Shown: one piece after another, positions 44,878 through 53,037 of the stretch
Layout of the letters: each line of letters begins with the position of its first letter
Numbering within the stretch: position 1 is the stretch's first letter
From: Niveispirillum sp048066115
Lineage (GTDB): Bacteria; Pseudomonadota; Alphaproteobacteria; Azospirillales; Azospirillaceae
Direction: 5' to 3'
DNA: 64,000 nt
Assembly (NCBI RefSeq): GCF_048066115.1
Contig: NZ_JBLTYX010000017.1
Span: forward strand, 1 to 64,000
Program-made: the position numbers and the translations under genes
The notes under the pieces: generated by a model
The model's database searches: none
What the model saw: the letters and a program-made list of their open reading frames with translations, nothing else
What the model was told of the DNA's origin: nothing

Positions 44878-46128
44878 ATGTCCGCAGCTTCCCCGGTCGA
44901 TCAACCGACCAGCCCCTTCGCCTATGTCCCCTACCGGCTTTTCTGGTTCGCGCGCATCTTCGCGATCCTGGCCTTGCAGATGCAGATCGTGGCCACCGGC
45001 TGGCGCGTCTATGACGTGTCGGGCTCCGCCATGGCGCTCGGCTTCATCGGGCTGGCGGAATTCCTGCCCTCGATCCTGCTGGTGCTGGTGACCGGTCACG
45101 TCGCCGACCGGTTCGACCGGCGCAAGGTGATCAATTTCTGCCAGGGGCTGGAAATCCTCGCCATGCTGGTCCTGTGGCTGGCGCTGTGGGACGACAATAC
45201 CAAGGCCTTGTGGCCGGCCTTCCTGGCCGTCACCATCCTGGGCACGGCGCGGGCGTTCGAGATGCCGGCCGCCTCGTCCCTGGTGCCCAACCTGGTGCCA
45301 CCCGCCCTGTTCCCGCGCGCCGTGGCCCTGAACTCGTCCGCCTGGCAGGCGGCCTCCATCGTCGGGCCGGCGCTGGGCGGGGTGGGCTATGGGCTGCTGG
45401 GGCACTGGATCTTCGCCGTCTGCGCTCTGTTCTTCGCCATCGCCTTCATCCTGGTGCGCTTCATCCGGCTGCCGCCGCGCACCCAGGCGCCATCCGCCAA
45501 GCAGATCAGCCTGGAAACCCTGTTCGCCGGCTTCCGCTTCATCTGGGGCAAGCCCATCGTGCTGGGCGCCATCTCGCTGGACCTGTTCGCCGTGCTGCTG
45601 GGCGGGGCCACCGCCCTGCTGCCCGTGCTGGCCAAGGACCAGTTCCATGCCGGCCCGGTCATGGCCGGCATCCTGCGCGCCGCCCCGTCGGTGGGGGCGC
45701 TGGCCACCGGCCTGGCCCTGGCATGGTGGCCCGTGCGCCGGCGCATCGGGCATGTGCTGTTCATCTGCGTGGCGGCCTTCGGCGTCGGCACCATCATCTT
45801 CGGCCTGACCAGTTCCGCCCTGATCGCCGGGGTGGCCCTGGTGGTGATGGGGGCGGTGGACATGGTGTCGGTGTTCATCCGCCAGTCGCTGGTGCAGCTG
45901 GAAACCCCCGACGACATGCGCGGCCGCGTCAGCGCCGTCAGCAGCCTGTTCATCGGCGCCTCCAACCAGCTGGGCGAGTTCGAATCCGGCGTCACCGCCG
46001 CCTGGTGGGGGGCCGGCACCGCCGTCGTGGTCGGCGGCGTCGGCACCCTGGTCATCGTCGCCCTCTGGTGCACCCTGTTCCCGGCCCTGCGCAAGGTGGA
46101 CCGCTTCCCCGGTGCACCACCGGCGTAA
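44878..46128 (+). CDS. MFS transporter, EntS/MFS_3-like
   Basis: A 416-residue inner-membrane protein with about 12 helices. The loop GHVADRFDRRKVI after helix 2 is the MFS motif A, and AFEMPAASSLVPNLVPP with ALNSSAWQAASIVGPALGG matches the EntS/MFS_3 export branch. Substrates of this branch include siderophores and drugs; none can be assigned here. It stands alone between two family 1 palindromes. Confidence 0.88.
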   Translation: MSAASPVDQPTSPFAYVPYRLFWFARIFAILALQMQIVATGWRVYDVSGSAMALGFIGLAEFLPSILLVLVTGHVADRFDRRKVINFCQGLEILAMLVLWLALWDDNTKALWPAFLAVTILGTARAFEMPAASSLVPNLVPPALFPRAVALNSSAWQAASIVGPALGGVGYGLLGHWIFAVCALFFAIAFILVRFIRLPPRTQAPSAKQISLETLFAGFRFIWGKPIVLGAISLDLFAVLLGGATALLPVLAKDQFHAGPVMAGILRAAPSVGALATGLALAWWPVRRRIGHVLFICVAAFGVGTIIFGLTSSALIAGVALVVMGAVDMVSVFIRQSLVQLETPDDMRGRVSAVSSLFIGASNQLGEFESGVTAAWWGAGTAVVVGGVGTLVIVALWCTLFPALRKVDRFPGAPPA

Positions 46129-46156
46129 ATTGGCACCTTCGTCGCCGCTCTCTCTA

Positions 46157-46281
46157 CCGTCACCCCGGCGAAGGCCGGGGCCCAAGTCGTAGAGCGAAGC
46201 GCTTATCACCTGGGCCCCGGCCTTCGCCGGGGTGACGGTGCGTATTGCTGAAACGCTTACAGCCCAGACTTCGCCGGGAAC
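46157..46281. repeat. Dispersed palindrome, family 1, copy f with mirrored extension
   Basis: CCGTCACCCCGGCGAAGGCC and mirror span 46157-46238. This is followed by GTATTGCTGAAACGCTTACA and GCCCAGACTTCGCCGGG, the reverse complement of the extension at 28528 and 44588 with several changes. The composite unit is therefore larger than the hairpin alone. Confidence 0.85.
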
Positions 46282-46393
46282 ATATCCGCCCCCAAACCGG
46301 CCCCACGCCCCCCGCGCAGCCCACCCGCGCGCGCGCCGCAAGGGCCGATTTGTGAATTTTCGAGGGGTGTAGCCTTTCGGACACATTTTTCAC

Positions 46394-46428
46394 TTTTCAA
46401 AGCCCATCGGTTTGGGCTATAAGAAAGT
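46394..46428 (+). promoter_or_regulatory. Promoter with internal inverted repeat for a putative sRNA
   Basis: TTTTCA (46394-46399), 18 bp, TATAAG (46418-46423). The spacer contains AGCCCA-TCGGTT-TGGGCT (46401-46418), an inverted repeat positioned to act as an operator. Confidence 0.5.
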
Positions 46429-46528
46429 GACTTGACCGTTGCATAAGGGCAACGGTCAGGGACTTTACCTCCTTATGAGGCTCCCTTCATCTCTAGGCCG
46501 GCTGCCACCCGCAGCCGGCTTTCTTTTT
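46429..46528 (+). ncRNA. Putative small RNA with ACCTCCTTA segment
   Basis: No reading frame is present. After the promoter a 9-bp stem GACCGTTGC / GCAACGGTC (loop ATAAGG) is followed by ACCTCCTTATGAGG, whose CCTCCTTA copies the 16S rRNA anti-Shine-Dalgarno sequence and forms a small CCTC/GAGG hairpin. It ends in a 9-bp terminator stem GCCGGCTGC / GCAGCCGGC (46497-46519) with TTTCTTTTT. The length is about 100 nt. The layout is that of a trans-acting sRNA; identity is unknown. Confidence 0.55.
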
Positions 46529-46545
46529 GGCTGAAGCCAAACAAA

Positions 46546-46649
46546 GCAGCGATCATCAGGAATGATCGCTGCAGGCCGGCGACTGCCGGCCCGCGCCTCG
46601 TGGCGCGTAAGCCAAGCCCACGGATGTGGGCGCCCGGCGCCTGAGTGAA
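46546..46649. repeat. Dispersed palindromic repeat, family 3, copy C
   Basis: A leading hairpin GCAGCGATCAT / ATGATCGCTGC (46546-46572), then GGCCGGCGACTGCCGGCC, CGCGCCTCGTGGCGCG, TAAGCCAA, GCCCACGGATGTGGGC and CCCGGCGCCTGAG. On the minus strand the leading hairpin is followed by TTTGTTT, so it can terminate transcription of the polymerase-like gene just upstream. Confidence 0.88.
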
Positions 46650-46685
46650 AACTATGCCCCCGCATCGTTCCGTTCGCAACGGGTT

Positions 46686-47981
46686 TCACGCGAAACGGAT
46701 GAACCTTGTACGCGGGAAGAGGTTGAAGGCCATGATGGTCGCCGCGACGAAACCCATGATCCCGACATTCAGCGGGAACTGGAAGAAGTTCAGGTAACCC
46801 GGCGCCAGCATCATCATGGTCAGGAAGATGTAGAAATGGTGGGTGCGCACGAATTGCGGCCCCCGGTCGCGCAGCCGCGTCAGCAGCATGAACGCCATCA
46901 GCACCGCGCCCAGATACGACCAGTCGGTCAACCCGTGCAGCACCACCCCGGGCACGCCGAAATCGGCATAGGCCAGGATCGGCCCGCCAAAGGCCGGGGT
47001 GTGCCCGGCCTCCGCCATGCCGGGATAGAACATCTCGTTCAACAGCGTGGCGCCATAGACGAAGGGCTTGCCCGGCCACAGGGCACGCGGCACCACCCCG
47101 ATGATCTCCGTCGATGAAATCTCGCCATAGAACAGGTCGGTCAACCCGTTCTGATAGGCGCGCACGAAATAGGCGCTGTTGGAGTAATAGTCGAAATAGA
47201 GGAAGATATCGACCAGGTCGGCCGACCCGAAATTCAGCAGCACCGCCGCGGACATCACCAGCCCCACCGCCGCGACGGTGGAGATGCGGATCTTGAACCC
47301 GTAGATCAGCATGAAGGCGAAGGCGGTGACCGTATAGACCACCAGATAGCCCTTCGACCCCAGCAGGAACACGAAGGGCAGATAGACCAGCCAGGTGGCG
47401 ATGATCCGCCGCTGGCTGCTGGCCGCCAGCATGGCCAGGATATAGGACACGGCGATCATCGACACCGCCATGGCATAGAACGGCCCCGCCCCCGCCCGGT
47501 GCAACTGGTACCCCGTGCGCGGGCTCATCAGCCAGTTCAGCAGGCCGAAGCTCCAACTGGCGGTGATTACGAAGGACAGTGCGAACACGCCGAAGAACAG
47601 CAGCGCGCACAGGCGCAGCCGTTCCGCCGACATGGGCTGGAAATGGAACCGGTCGATGAACCGGCCCGCCACATCGTCACGCGAAAGATAGAAGACCAGC
47701 AGCCCCGCCACGCCGGTGCGCAGGGTGAAATGCAGATTCTCCAGCAGGATCAGATACTGGTACGTGCCGTCGAACACCCCGTCGGTGAAATGCACCGACG
47801 GCCCCGCCAGCAGCCATAAGAGCCGCACCGGCAGCAGCGCGAACACCGTGATGGAATAGGGGTTGAGGTACGAAATACCCAGCAGCCGCGCGAAGAACAG
47901 CAGGAACAGCGGTTCCAGCGCGAAATTATAGACGAGGTTCAGCGCGAACAGCGCGTTATAGAAGGCGTCGATCATGCTCAC
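46686..47981 (-). CDS. O-antigen/oligosaccharide polymerase-like membrane protein
   Basis: A 431-residue protein with about 10-12 transmembrane helices. The long loop around LYFDYYSNSAYFVRAYQNGL, followed by IIGVVPRALWPGKPFVYG and GGPILAYADFG, resembles the periplasmic loop of Wzy-type oligosaccharide repeat-unit polymerases. No glycosyltransferase cluster surrounds it, which is unusual for a wzy gene. Assignment is by topology and loop motif only. Confidence 0.6.
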   Translation of the reverse strand: MSMIDAFYNALFALNLVYNFALEPLFLLFFARLLGISYLNPYSITVFALLPVRLLWLLAGPSVHFTDGVFDGTYQYLILLENLHFTLRTGVAGLLVFYLSRDDVAGRFIDRFHFQPMSAERLRLCALLFFGVFALSFVITASWSFGLLNWLMSPRTGYQLHRAGAGPFYAMAVSMIAVSYILAMLAASSQRRIIATWLVYLPFVFLLGSKGYLVVYTVTAFAFMLIYGFKIRISTVAAVGLVMSAAVLLNFGSADLVDIFLYFDYYSNSAYFVRAYQNGLTDLFYGEISSTEIIGVVPRALWPGKPFVYGATLLNEMFYPGMAEAGHTPAFGGPILAYADFGVPGVVLHGLTDWSYLGAVLMAFMLLTRLRDRGPQFVRTHHFYIFLTMMMLAPGYLNFFQFPLNVGIMGFVAATIMAFNLFPRTRFIRFA

Positions 47982-48379
47982 GGGCCGGCCCTGGGTCTGG
48001 ACGCGAAGGTAGAGAAGCGAGACCGGAACGGGAAGTTTTCTTTTCGGCAGGCGGCCACGCCCCCTCCACTCCCTCCACCCACTCTAATCGTCATCCCGGC
48101 GACAAGCCGGGATGACGATAGAGAGTACCGCCCCCGCGCCCCAAAAGGTCACAACCCACCGCCCCGAACCCCCTTCGGAGTCGCAGCGGATTCGGCTACC
48201 TCTATCCCCCCGACTAGGCGGTTGGGCCTACCCCTTCCGCCCTAATTAAGCCTATTTCCAGGCATTTCCTTGTATGCGCCTGTCCGGGGGGAGCCCTGCC
48301 CGGCCCCATGCGAGAGAAAAGTGGTAATCTGTTATAAAGTCGCTTATGTTTGGGTCAGGCAGAGTCAACGGGGTGTCGG
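47982..48379. other. 398-bp intergenic region
   Basis: It holds the minimal family 1 hairpin at 48088-48120 and, nearer the XRE gene, a TATAAA box at 48333-48338 that may be the -10 of the downstream operon (no good -35 seen). CCCCCTTCGGAG and CTACC...TAGGCGGTTGGG give minor symmetry. No gene is supported. Confidence 0.5.
48088..48120. repeat. Dispersed palindrome, family 1, minimal copy g
   Basis: ATCGTCATCCCGGC-GACAA-GCCGGGATGACGAT, a perfect 14-bp hairpin. This is the smallest member and shows the terminal module of the family. Confidence 0.9.
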
Positions 48380-48736
48380 ATGTACTCACATCCTCAACAT
48401 GGTGGCGGGGAAGAGGTCAAGGAGCTGCGCCGGCAGGCAGGCGCTTGGCTGAAGAACCGCCGTACGGAGGTCGGATTGACCCAGCGTGCGCTGGCGGAAT
48501 CCGTGGGCCTTGAATATTACACGATGGTCTCGATGATCGAGGCGGGGCGTGGTCGCATCCCGCCCGACAGCTATTTGGCCTGGGCAGCCGCGCTGCAGAT
48601 GCAGCCCGCGGAGTTCGTCCGGACCTTGATGCAATTCTACGATCCCATTACCCATTCCATCCTGTTCGGCGATGCCGGCAGCGCCACCCCGGATGACGGG
48701 ACGGGGCATGCCGCACCGAAATTCCGCGTGGTCTGA
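48380..48736 (+). CDS. XRE-family HTH regulator 1
   Basis: A 118-residue protein. The HTH lies at residues 15-70 with LKNRRTEVGLTQRALAESVGLEYYTMVSMIEAGRGRIP and YLAWAAALQMQPAEFVRTLM, a lambda-repressor-like fold. The C-terminal tail is short and unstructured. GGGGTG precedes the ATG. It heads an operon of four genes; the second gene is a divergent paralogue. Confidence 0.85.
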   Translation: MYSHPQHGGGEEVKELRRQAGAWLKNRRTEVGLTQRALAESVGLEYYTMVSMIEAGRGRIPPDSYLAWAAALQMQPAEFVRTLMQFYDPITHSILFGDAGSATPDDGTGHAAPKFRVV

Positions 48737-48772
48737 TAACCGAAGCCTAGGCCAAAGAGAGTAGAGCCCAGC

Positions 48773-49144
48773 ATGGGTGAGATCGTTTCCATCCAGACAG
48801 CGCAGTCCAAGGCCGTCCGCCCCGAGGCGGCCGAGCAGGCGGCGCGTGAACGGATGTCGGCCCTGCGGGAACGCCGGGCCGCCTGGGGACGTTCCATCCG
48901 TGAGCGGCGTTTGGACAAGGGCTTCACCACCCGGACGCTGGCCGATGCCGTCGGCCTGCCCAGCCCCACGCTGGTCAGTGCCATCGAAAGCGGCCGTGGC
49001 CGCCTGCCCGACGGCGTTCTTGCCGGCTGGGCCCGGGCGCTGGCCATGGAACCTTCCGATTTCGCGGCAGGCTATCTGTCCGCCTTCGAACCCGATGCCT
49101 TCGCCGCCCTGCGGCAGAACCATGAAGAAGGGAGGCCGGCATGA
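48773..49144 (+). CDS. XRE-family HTH regulator 2
   Basis: A 123-residue paralogue of the preceding protein: WGRSIRERRLDKGFTTRTLADAVGLPSPTLVSAIESGRGRLPDG is the HTH core, with AGWARALAMEPSDFAAGYL after it. An extra N-terminal helix (residues 15-35, Arg/Glu/Ala-rich) is present. It overlaps the next gene by 4 bp, so it is coupled to the two downstream structural genes. The two XRE proteins may form hetero-oligomers, which is inference. Confidence 0.85.
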   Translation: MGEIVSIQTAQSKAVRPEAAEQAARERMSALRERRAAWGRSIRERRLDKGFTTRTLADAVGLPSPTLVSAIESGRGRLPDGVLAGWARALAMEPSDFAAGYLSAFEPDAFAALRQNHEEGRPA

Positions 49145-50289
49145 GCGCGTCGGCCGAGATATTCCGTTTCCCGGGCCGGGGTTCGACCGGCGGCAACAGC
49201 GGCGCCTGGACCAACCAGGACATCGCCGATGTCTATCGCTGCCTGGACCTGTTCGCCCGCCACGGCCTGACGGTGGAAGCCTCTTCCGGCATGTCGGAGG
49301 AAGGCGATCCCTGGTTCGCGGTGGAGGATGTGTCGACCGGTGACGCGCTGATCCATATCGCGCGCATCGACGGCTTCTTCATCGTGCATGTGCTGGATGG
49401 GGAGACCTGGTCCGGCGAAACGCTGCGCACCGCCCTGTCGCAGATCGACATGTCCGCCCTGTCGGGTCTGGACGCATTCGGCCATCACGATGTCTCCGGC
49501 GCTGCCGCCGATGGCGATGATGACCGCGACGGCACCCATGCCTTCCTGCGCATCGTCAGCGCGGTGGTGGCGGTGCTGACGGCGGACGTGATCGCCAACG
49601 CCGTCACGCACGAAGCGGTGGCATCGCCCCTGCCCCCGTCCGGCGCGCCAGACGCTGGCGACCACTTCGCCGATGGTATCAAGGCCGCGCTGGATTTGCC
49701 AGTGGTCGACACGGCATTGCCGGCGGCGCACAAGGATACATCCGCCGTCACGGCGGCAGCCGATCTGCCGGCCGAACGGGACGTGCAGCCGGTGAAGCTG
49801 GACAAGCAAACCGACCATGAGGTCGCGGCACCACAGGCCGCACCCACCGCCCATGTCACCGACAGCGCCATCCAGGTGGCCGTGGCACAGGCGGACGATA
49901 TCATCGACACGTCCAAGGCCCAGGCCATCGTGGCGGTGATCGATCGCGACGGGGGTATCGCCATGGCCTTCACCGCCGTCGGCGGCGACCATGTGCAGGT
50001 GTCCTTCAACGAACGCGCCTCCTTCTCGGGGACGGAGAACAAGGCGGACACATTCATGGTCATCCTGGACAAGGATGACAAAGAACTGACAACGAAGCTG
50101 GGGAACTTCGAACAGGGGCATGACAGTCTGGTGATCGAAAAATCCGGTGACAATGGCACGAGCAGCGCCATCATCACGGATTTGGGGGCTTTGGTTGCCA
50201 ATGGTGAAACACAGTTGACGGTGGTCGGTCAGGCGACGGTGGAAATCCACCTGTCGACCCAGACCCACGCGCTGGTCAGCGGAGGTTGA
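49141..50289 (+). CDS. Hypothetical protein, acidic, with RTX-like C-terminal part
   Basis: A 382-residue acidic protein of no recognised family. Residues 1-120 form a compact N-terminal region (SGMSEEGDPWFAVEDVSTGDALIHIARIDGFFIVHVLDGETWSG). A hydrophobic segment AFLRIVSAVVAVLTADVIANAV follows. The middle is an Ala/Pro/Asp-rich linker. The C-terminal 120 residues are beta-rich with GNFEQGHDSLVIEKSG, reminiscent of the DFxxGxDxLxI strand of RTX C-terminal domains. It has no Sec signal, so if exported it would need type I secretion. It is translationally coupled to the XRE gene and 4 bp from the CAP-like gene. Confidence 0.7.
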   Translation: MSASAEIFRFPGRGSTGGNSGAWTNQDIADVYRCLDLFARHGLTVEASSGMSEEGDPWFAVEDVSTGDALIHIARIDGFFIVHVLDGETWSGETLRTALSQIDMSALSGLDAFGHHDVSGAAADGDDDRDGTHAFLRIVSAVVAVLTADVIANAVTHEAVASPLPPSGAPDAGDHFADGIKAALDLPVVDTALPAAHKDTSAVTAAADLPAERDVQPVKLDKQTDHEVAAPQAAPTAHVTDSAIQVAVAQADDIIDTSKAQAIVAVIDRDGGIAMAFTAVGGDHVQVSFNERASFSGTENKADTFMVILDKDDKELTTKLGNFEQGHDSLVIEKSGDNGTSSAIITDLGALVANGETQLTVVGQATVEIHLSTQTHALVSGG

Positions 50290-50293
50290 GATC

Positions 50294-51664
50294 ATGAGTT
50301 TGGCGGCCGAAACCACGCTGTTCGCGGGAAGCGACAGCCTGTCGATCAGCGAGTTGGCGCTTTACCACGCCATCAACGACCTGCGTGTCTCCAAGGGCCT
50401 GACGCCCCTGAAGCCGTCGCTGGACCTGTCGGTCCTGTCCGGGCAGCATGCCGTCGATTTCGACGTCAATGTCGGCTATGCCGGCTGGGCGCAGGCGGGC
50501 ATCGCCGCGCGCCCCGTGCCCTCCCTGCATCATTGGAGCGACGGGCAAAGCTTCGTATCCGGCGTGCTGGCGCTGGCATCGGGCCTGAAGCTGGCCATGC
50601 CGCAGTCCATCGCGGAAAACGCGGAGGGGCTGCTGGCCGCCCATGCGGACACCGACGTGCTTTCCGGCTGGCTGGCCAATCCCGGCACGTCCGGCAATCT
50701 CCTGTCGACCAGCTGGGATGCCATCGGCGTCGGCATGTCGGGCAGCATGGTCTATGTCTCCTTCGGCAACTATACCGACGGGGCCGCCAAGACCGCCGTG
50801 GTTCCCATCCTGGGCACCAGCGGCGGCGACAGCATCCGCACCACCGCCTGGGCCGACAATATCCAGGCCGGCGGCGGCAATGACGTGATCTATGGCCTGA
50901 CCAACGGCGACCGCGTCGATGGCGGCACCGGTCTGGACCGCGTCACCCTGTCCGGCACGGCCGCCAGCTACACCATCGCCCCCGTCGCGGCGGAGAACGG
51001 CACCACCTGGGCCGTGATCACCGGGGCGGAGGGGCAGATCAGCATCCATAATGTCGAATATGTACAGTTCGCCGACCGCATCGTCGACAGCAGCAACTGG
51101 GGCGAGAATCTCACCCAGGTGCGCTTCGATGATGGTTTCTACGGCGTGCGCAATGTCGATGTGGCCGCGGCCGTGACCGGTGGCGCCATTTCCTCGCTGG
51201 AGGATCATTTCTGGTCCTTCGGCGCGCATGAGGACCGGGACCCGGCCTCCTTCTTCGACACCGACTATTACCTGGCGCACAATCCCGACATCGCCGCCGC
51301 CATCGCCGCCGGCACGGTGCGCAGCGCCTTCGAACATTACCTGCTGTTCGGGCAGTTCGAAGGGCGCGATCCCAACGCCTATTTCAACAGTGCCGACTAT
51401 CTGGCGCTCAACCCCGACGTGGCCGCCGCCATCGCCGCCGGTGCGGTGGGCTCCGCCATCGACCATTACCTGACCTTCGGCCGGTACGAAGGCCGTCTGG
51501 CCACCGACCAGTTCAGCGAAAGCTTCTATCTGGCCCACAATCCCGACGTGGCCGCCGCCGTGGCCGTGGGCCTGTTCGACAGCGGGCTCAGCCATTACCG
51601 CCTGATCGGCCAGAACGAGGGCCGCCTGCCCTTCGACGCTGATATCAGCATCGGTATCGGCTGA
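50294..51664 (+). CDS. CAP-like protein with RTX-type segment and four 43-residue repeats
   Basis: A 456-residue protein with three parts. Residues 15-165 resemble a CAP/SCP domain (SELALYHAINDLRVSKGLTPL, IAENAEG for the usual GENI, and GWLANPGTSGNLLSTSWDAIGVG for WxxSxGHxxNI), but the catalytic-type His of the last motif is replaced. Residues 180-215 carry GGGNDVIYGLTNGDRVDGGTGLD, an RTX-type calcium-binding turn. Residues 277-448 are four tandem 43-residue repeats of the type YLAHNPDVAAAIAAG...HYLLFGQFEGRDP. It has no Sec signal and ends ADISIGIG, consistent with type I secretion, but no ABC exporter is present in the window. Confidence 0.75.
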   Translation: MSLAAETTLFAGSDSLSISELALYHAINDLRVSKGLTPLKPSLDLSVLSGQHAVDFDVNVGYAGWAQAGIAARPVPSLHHWSDGQSFVSGVLALASGLKLAMPQSIAENAEGLLAAHADTDVLSGWLANPGTSGNLLSTSWDAIGVGMSGSMVYVSFGNYTDGAAKTAVVPILGTSGGDSIRTTAWADNIQAGGGNDVIYGLTNGDRVDGGTGLDRVTLSGTAASYTIAPVAAENGTTWAVITGAEGQISIHNVEYVQFADRIVDSSNWGENLTQVRFDDGFYGVRNVDVAAAVTGGAISSLEDHFWSFGAHEDRDPASFFDTDYYLAHNPDIAAAIAAGTVRSAFEHYLLFGQFEGRDPNAYFNSADYLALNPDVAAAIAAGAVGSAIDHYLTFGRYEGRLATDQFSESFYLAHNPDVAAAVAVGLFDSGLSHYRLIGQNEGRLPFDADISIGIG

Positions 51665-51681
51665 TCCGGGGATGCGGGCGG

Positions 51682-52797
51682 TTATCCCACCGCCTGCGCC
51701 ACGGCCCGCACCCGGAACATGGCGCGTTCGGCGGCTTCCAGCAGACCGGTCACGCTCCTGCCATCCTCCGGCGCCAACGCCGTGCCCAAGCTGAATTCGG
51801 CCACCTGCACCCTGTCGCCCATCACCAGCGGCACCGACAGGGCCGCGCGCAGCCGGCCGGCCGTGGCCAGCAGATCCGCCCGATCCTTCATGCCCGGCAG
51901 CAGCAGGGCGAACTGCGCCCCCGTCAGCCGCCCCGCCAGCATATCCGGCCCCGCCGCCTCGCGCAGCCGGGCCGCGAACGCGGCCAGCAACCGGTCGCCC
52001 TCCTCATGCCCCAGGCTGCCATTCAGCGCCCGCACCCCTTCCAGCCCCAGCAGCAGCAACCCTTCCTGCCGCCCCGGCACCAGCACGGCCTGACGCAGGA
52101 AGGCCCCGCGACTGGCCAGCCCCGTCAGGGCATCGCGTTCGGCCACTTCGCGCCGCCGCTCCCGTTCACGCGCCACCGCCAGTGCTGGAAACAGGCCGGT
52201 CCAGCCCATGGCCCAGACCAGCGTCGCCGCCAGCAGCCAGGCCGGCATGCGCGTATCGGCCCCCGGCCCCGCCAGCAGCAATCCGCCGCCCCGCCACAGG
52301 TACAGCAGGCCCAGCCCCGCGAACAGCAGCCCCATGCCCCCCGCCGCCGCCCATGACCAGCGCGGTGCCCGCCAGGCCAGCACCATGCCGGTTCCCACCA
52401 GCAGCAGGCAGGCCAGCGCATCATGCAGCACGACATGCAGCCAGGGCCGCCCCGCCGATACCAGCATCAGCGCCAGGATGCCCAGACAGGCCATGGTCAC
52501 CGGCACGCGCCGCCGCCCGGCATCGCCGAACCCGCGCAGCACCAGCGCCCCTTCCAGCATCAGCAGCATCGATGACAGGGTCAGCCCGCTATTGACCGCG
52601 ATGCACAGGTCGGGCCGGCTCCAGCGCACGGCCGGTGGCAGCAGATAAGCGGTGACCGACAGCACCGCCGCCGCCAGCCATTGCCCGGTCCCATCGCCCC
52701 GCCCCCCGGCATGGCGCAGGACCGCCATCACCGCCAGCGACAGCACACCCGCGAAACCCAGTACCAGCCGCAAGGTCGCAACGTCCGGCTGCCCCAT
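51682..52797 (-). CDS. Membrane protein with degenerate GGDEF domain
   Basis: A 371-residue protein. About six transmembrane helices occupy residues 10-205 (a MASE-like sensor), and a GGDEF domain the C-terminal 160 residues, beginning ERDALTGLASRGAFLRQA. The active-site motif reads TGAQF in RLTGAQFALLLPG instead of GGDEF, so cyclic-di-GMP synthesis is unlikely; a regulatory or GTP-sensing role is more plausible. No EAL domain follows. The start at 52797 is chosen as the first Met directly before the hydrophobic region. Confidence 0.85.
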   Translation of the reverse strand: MGQPDVATLRLVLGFAGVLSLAVMAVLRHAGGRGDGTGQWLAAAVLSVTAYLLPPAVRWSRPDLCIAVNSGLTLSSMLLMLEGALVLRGFGDAGRRRVPVTMACLGILALMLVSAGRPWLHVVLHDALACLLLVGTGMVLAWRAPRWSWAAAGGMGLLFAGLGLLYLWRGGGLLLAGPGADTRMPAWLLAATLVWAMGWTGLFPALAVARERERRREVAERDALTGLASRGAFLRQAVLVPGRQEGLLLLGLEGVRALNGSLGHEEGDRLLAAFAARLREAAGPDMLAGRLTGAQFALLLPGMKDRADLLATAGRLRAALSVPLVMGDRVQVAEFSLGTALAPEDGRSVTGLLEAAERAMFRVRAVAQAVG

Positions 52798-52865
52798 TCC
52801 ATGCCCCCGTTTCCTCCCTTCCAAACACACTGTTTCGTTGAAGCGGTCAAGCTGCTACAGGCTTA

Positions 52866-53001
52866 GACCACGTCCCGATGAGTTCAACTCATCGGGACGT
52901 GGTCCGGCGGCGACCGCCGCCGCGCGCCACGTGGCGCGTAGCCAAGCCCACGGATGTGGGCGCCGGCGATTGAGGCCCGGTGATCGGTTGCGATCACCGG
53001 G
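52866..53001. repeat. Dispersed palindromic repeat, family 3, copy D
   Basis: A leading 19-bp-arm hairpin GACCACGTCCCGATGAGTT / mirror (52866-52904), core GGCGGCGACCGCCGCC, CGCGCCACGTGGCGCG, TAGCCAAGCCCACGGATGTG, CGCCGGCGATTGAGG, then a second hairpin CCCGGTGATC / GATCACCGGG to 53001. It lies 36 bp before the hupE-like gene. Its leading hairpin centre (GATGAGTTCAACTCATC) also occurs in copy E inside that gene. Confidence 0.88.
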
Positions 53002-53037
53002 AACTGGTATTAAACCCTCCCCATCACCGGAGCCGCC

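Noticed and set aside
42862..46386. A 1174-codon open frame on the minus strand over the GH97 and MFS genes
   Set aside because: Its translation is low-complexity Gly/His/Gln/Asp-rich and spans two good plus-strand genes and two palindromes. It is the antisense shadow common in high-GC DNA.
50294..51664. Type I secretion operon around the CAP-like gene
   Set aside because: No ABC exporter, membrane-fusion protein or TolC-like gene is present in the window, so secretion can only be suggested from the protein itself.
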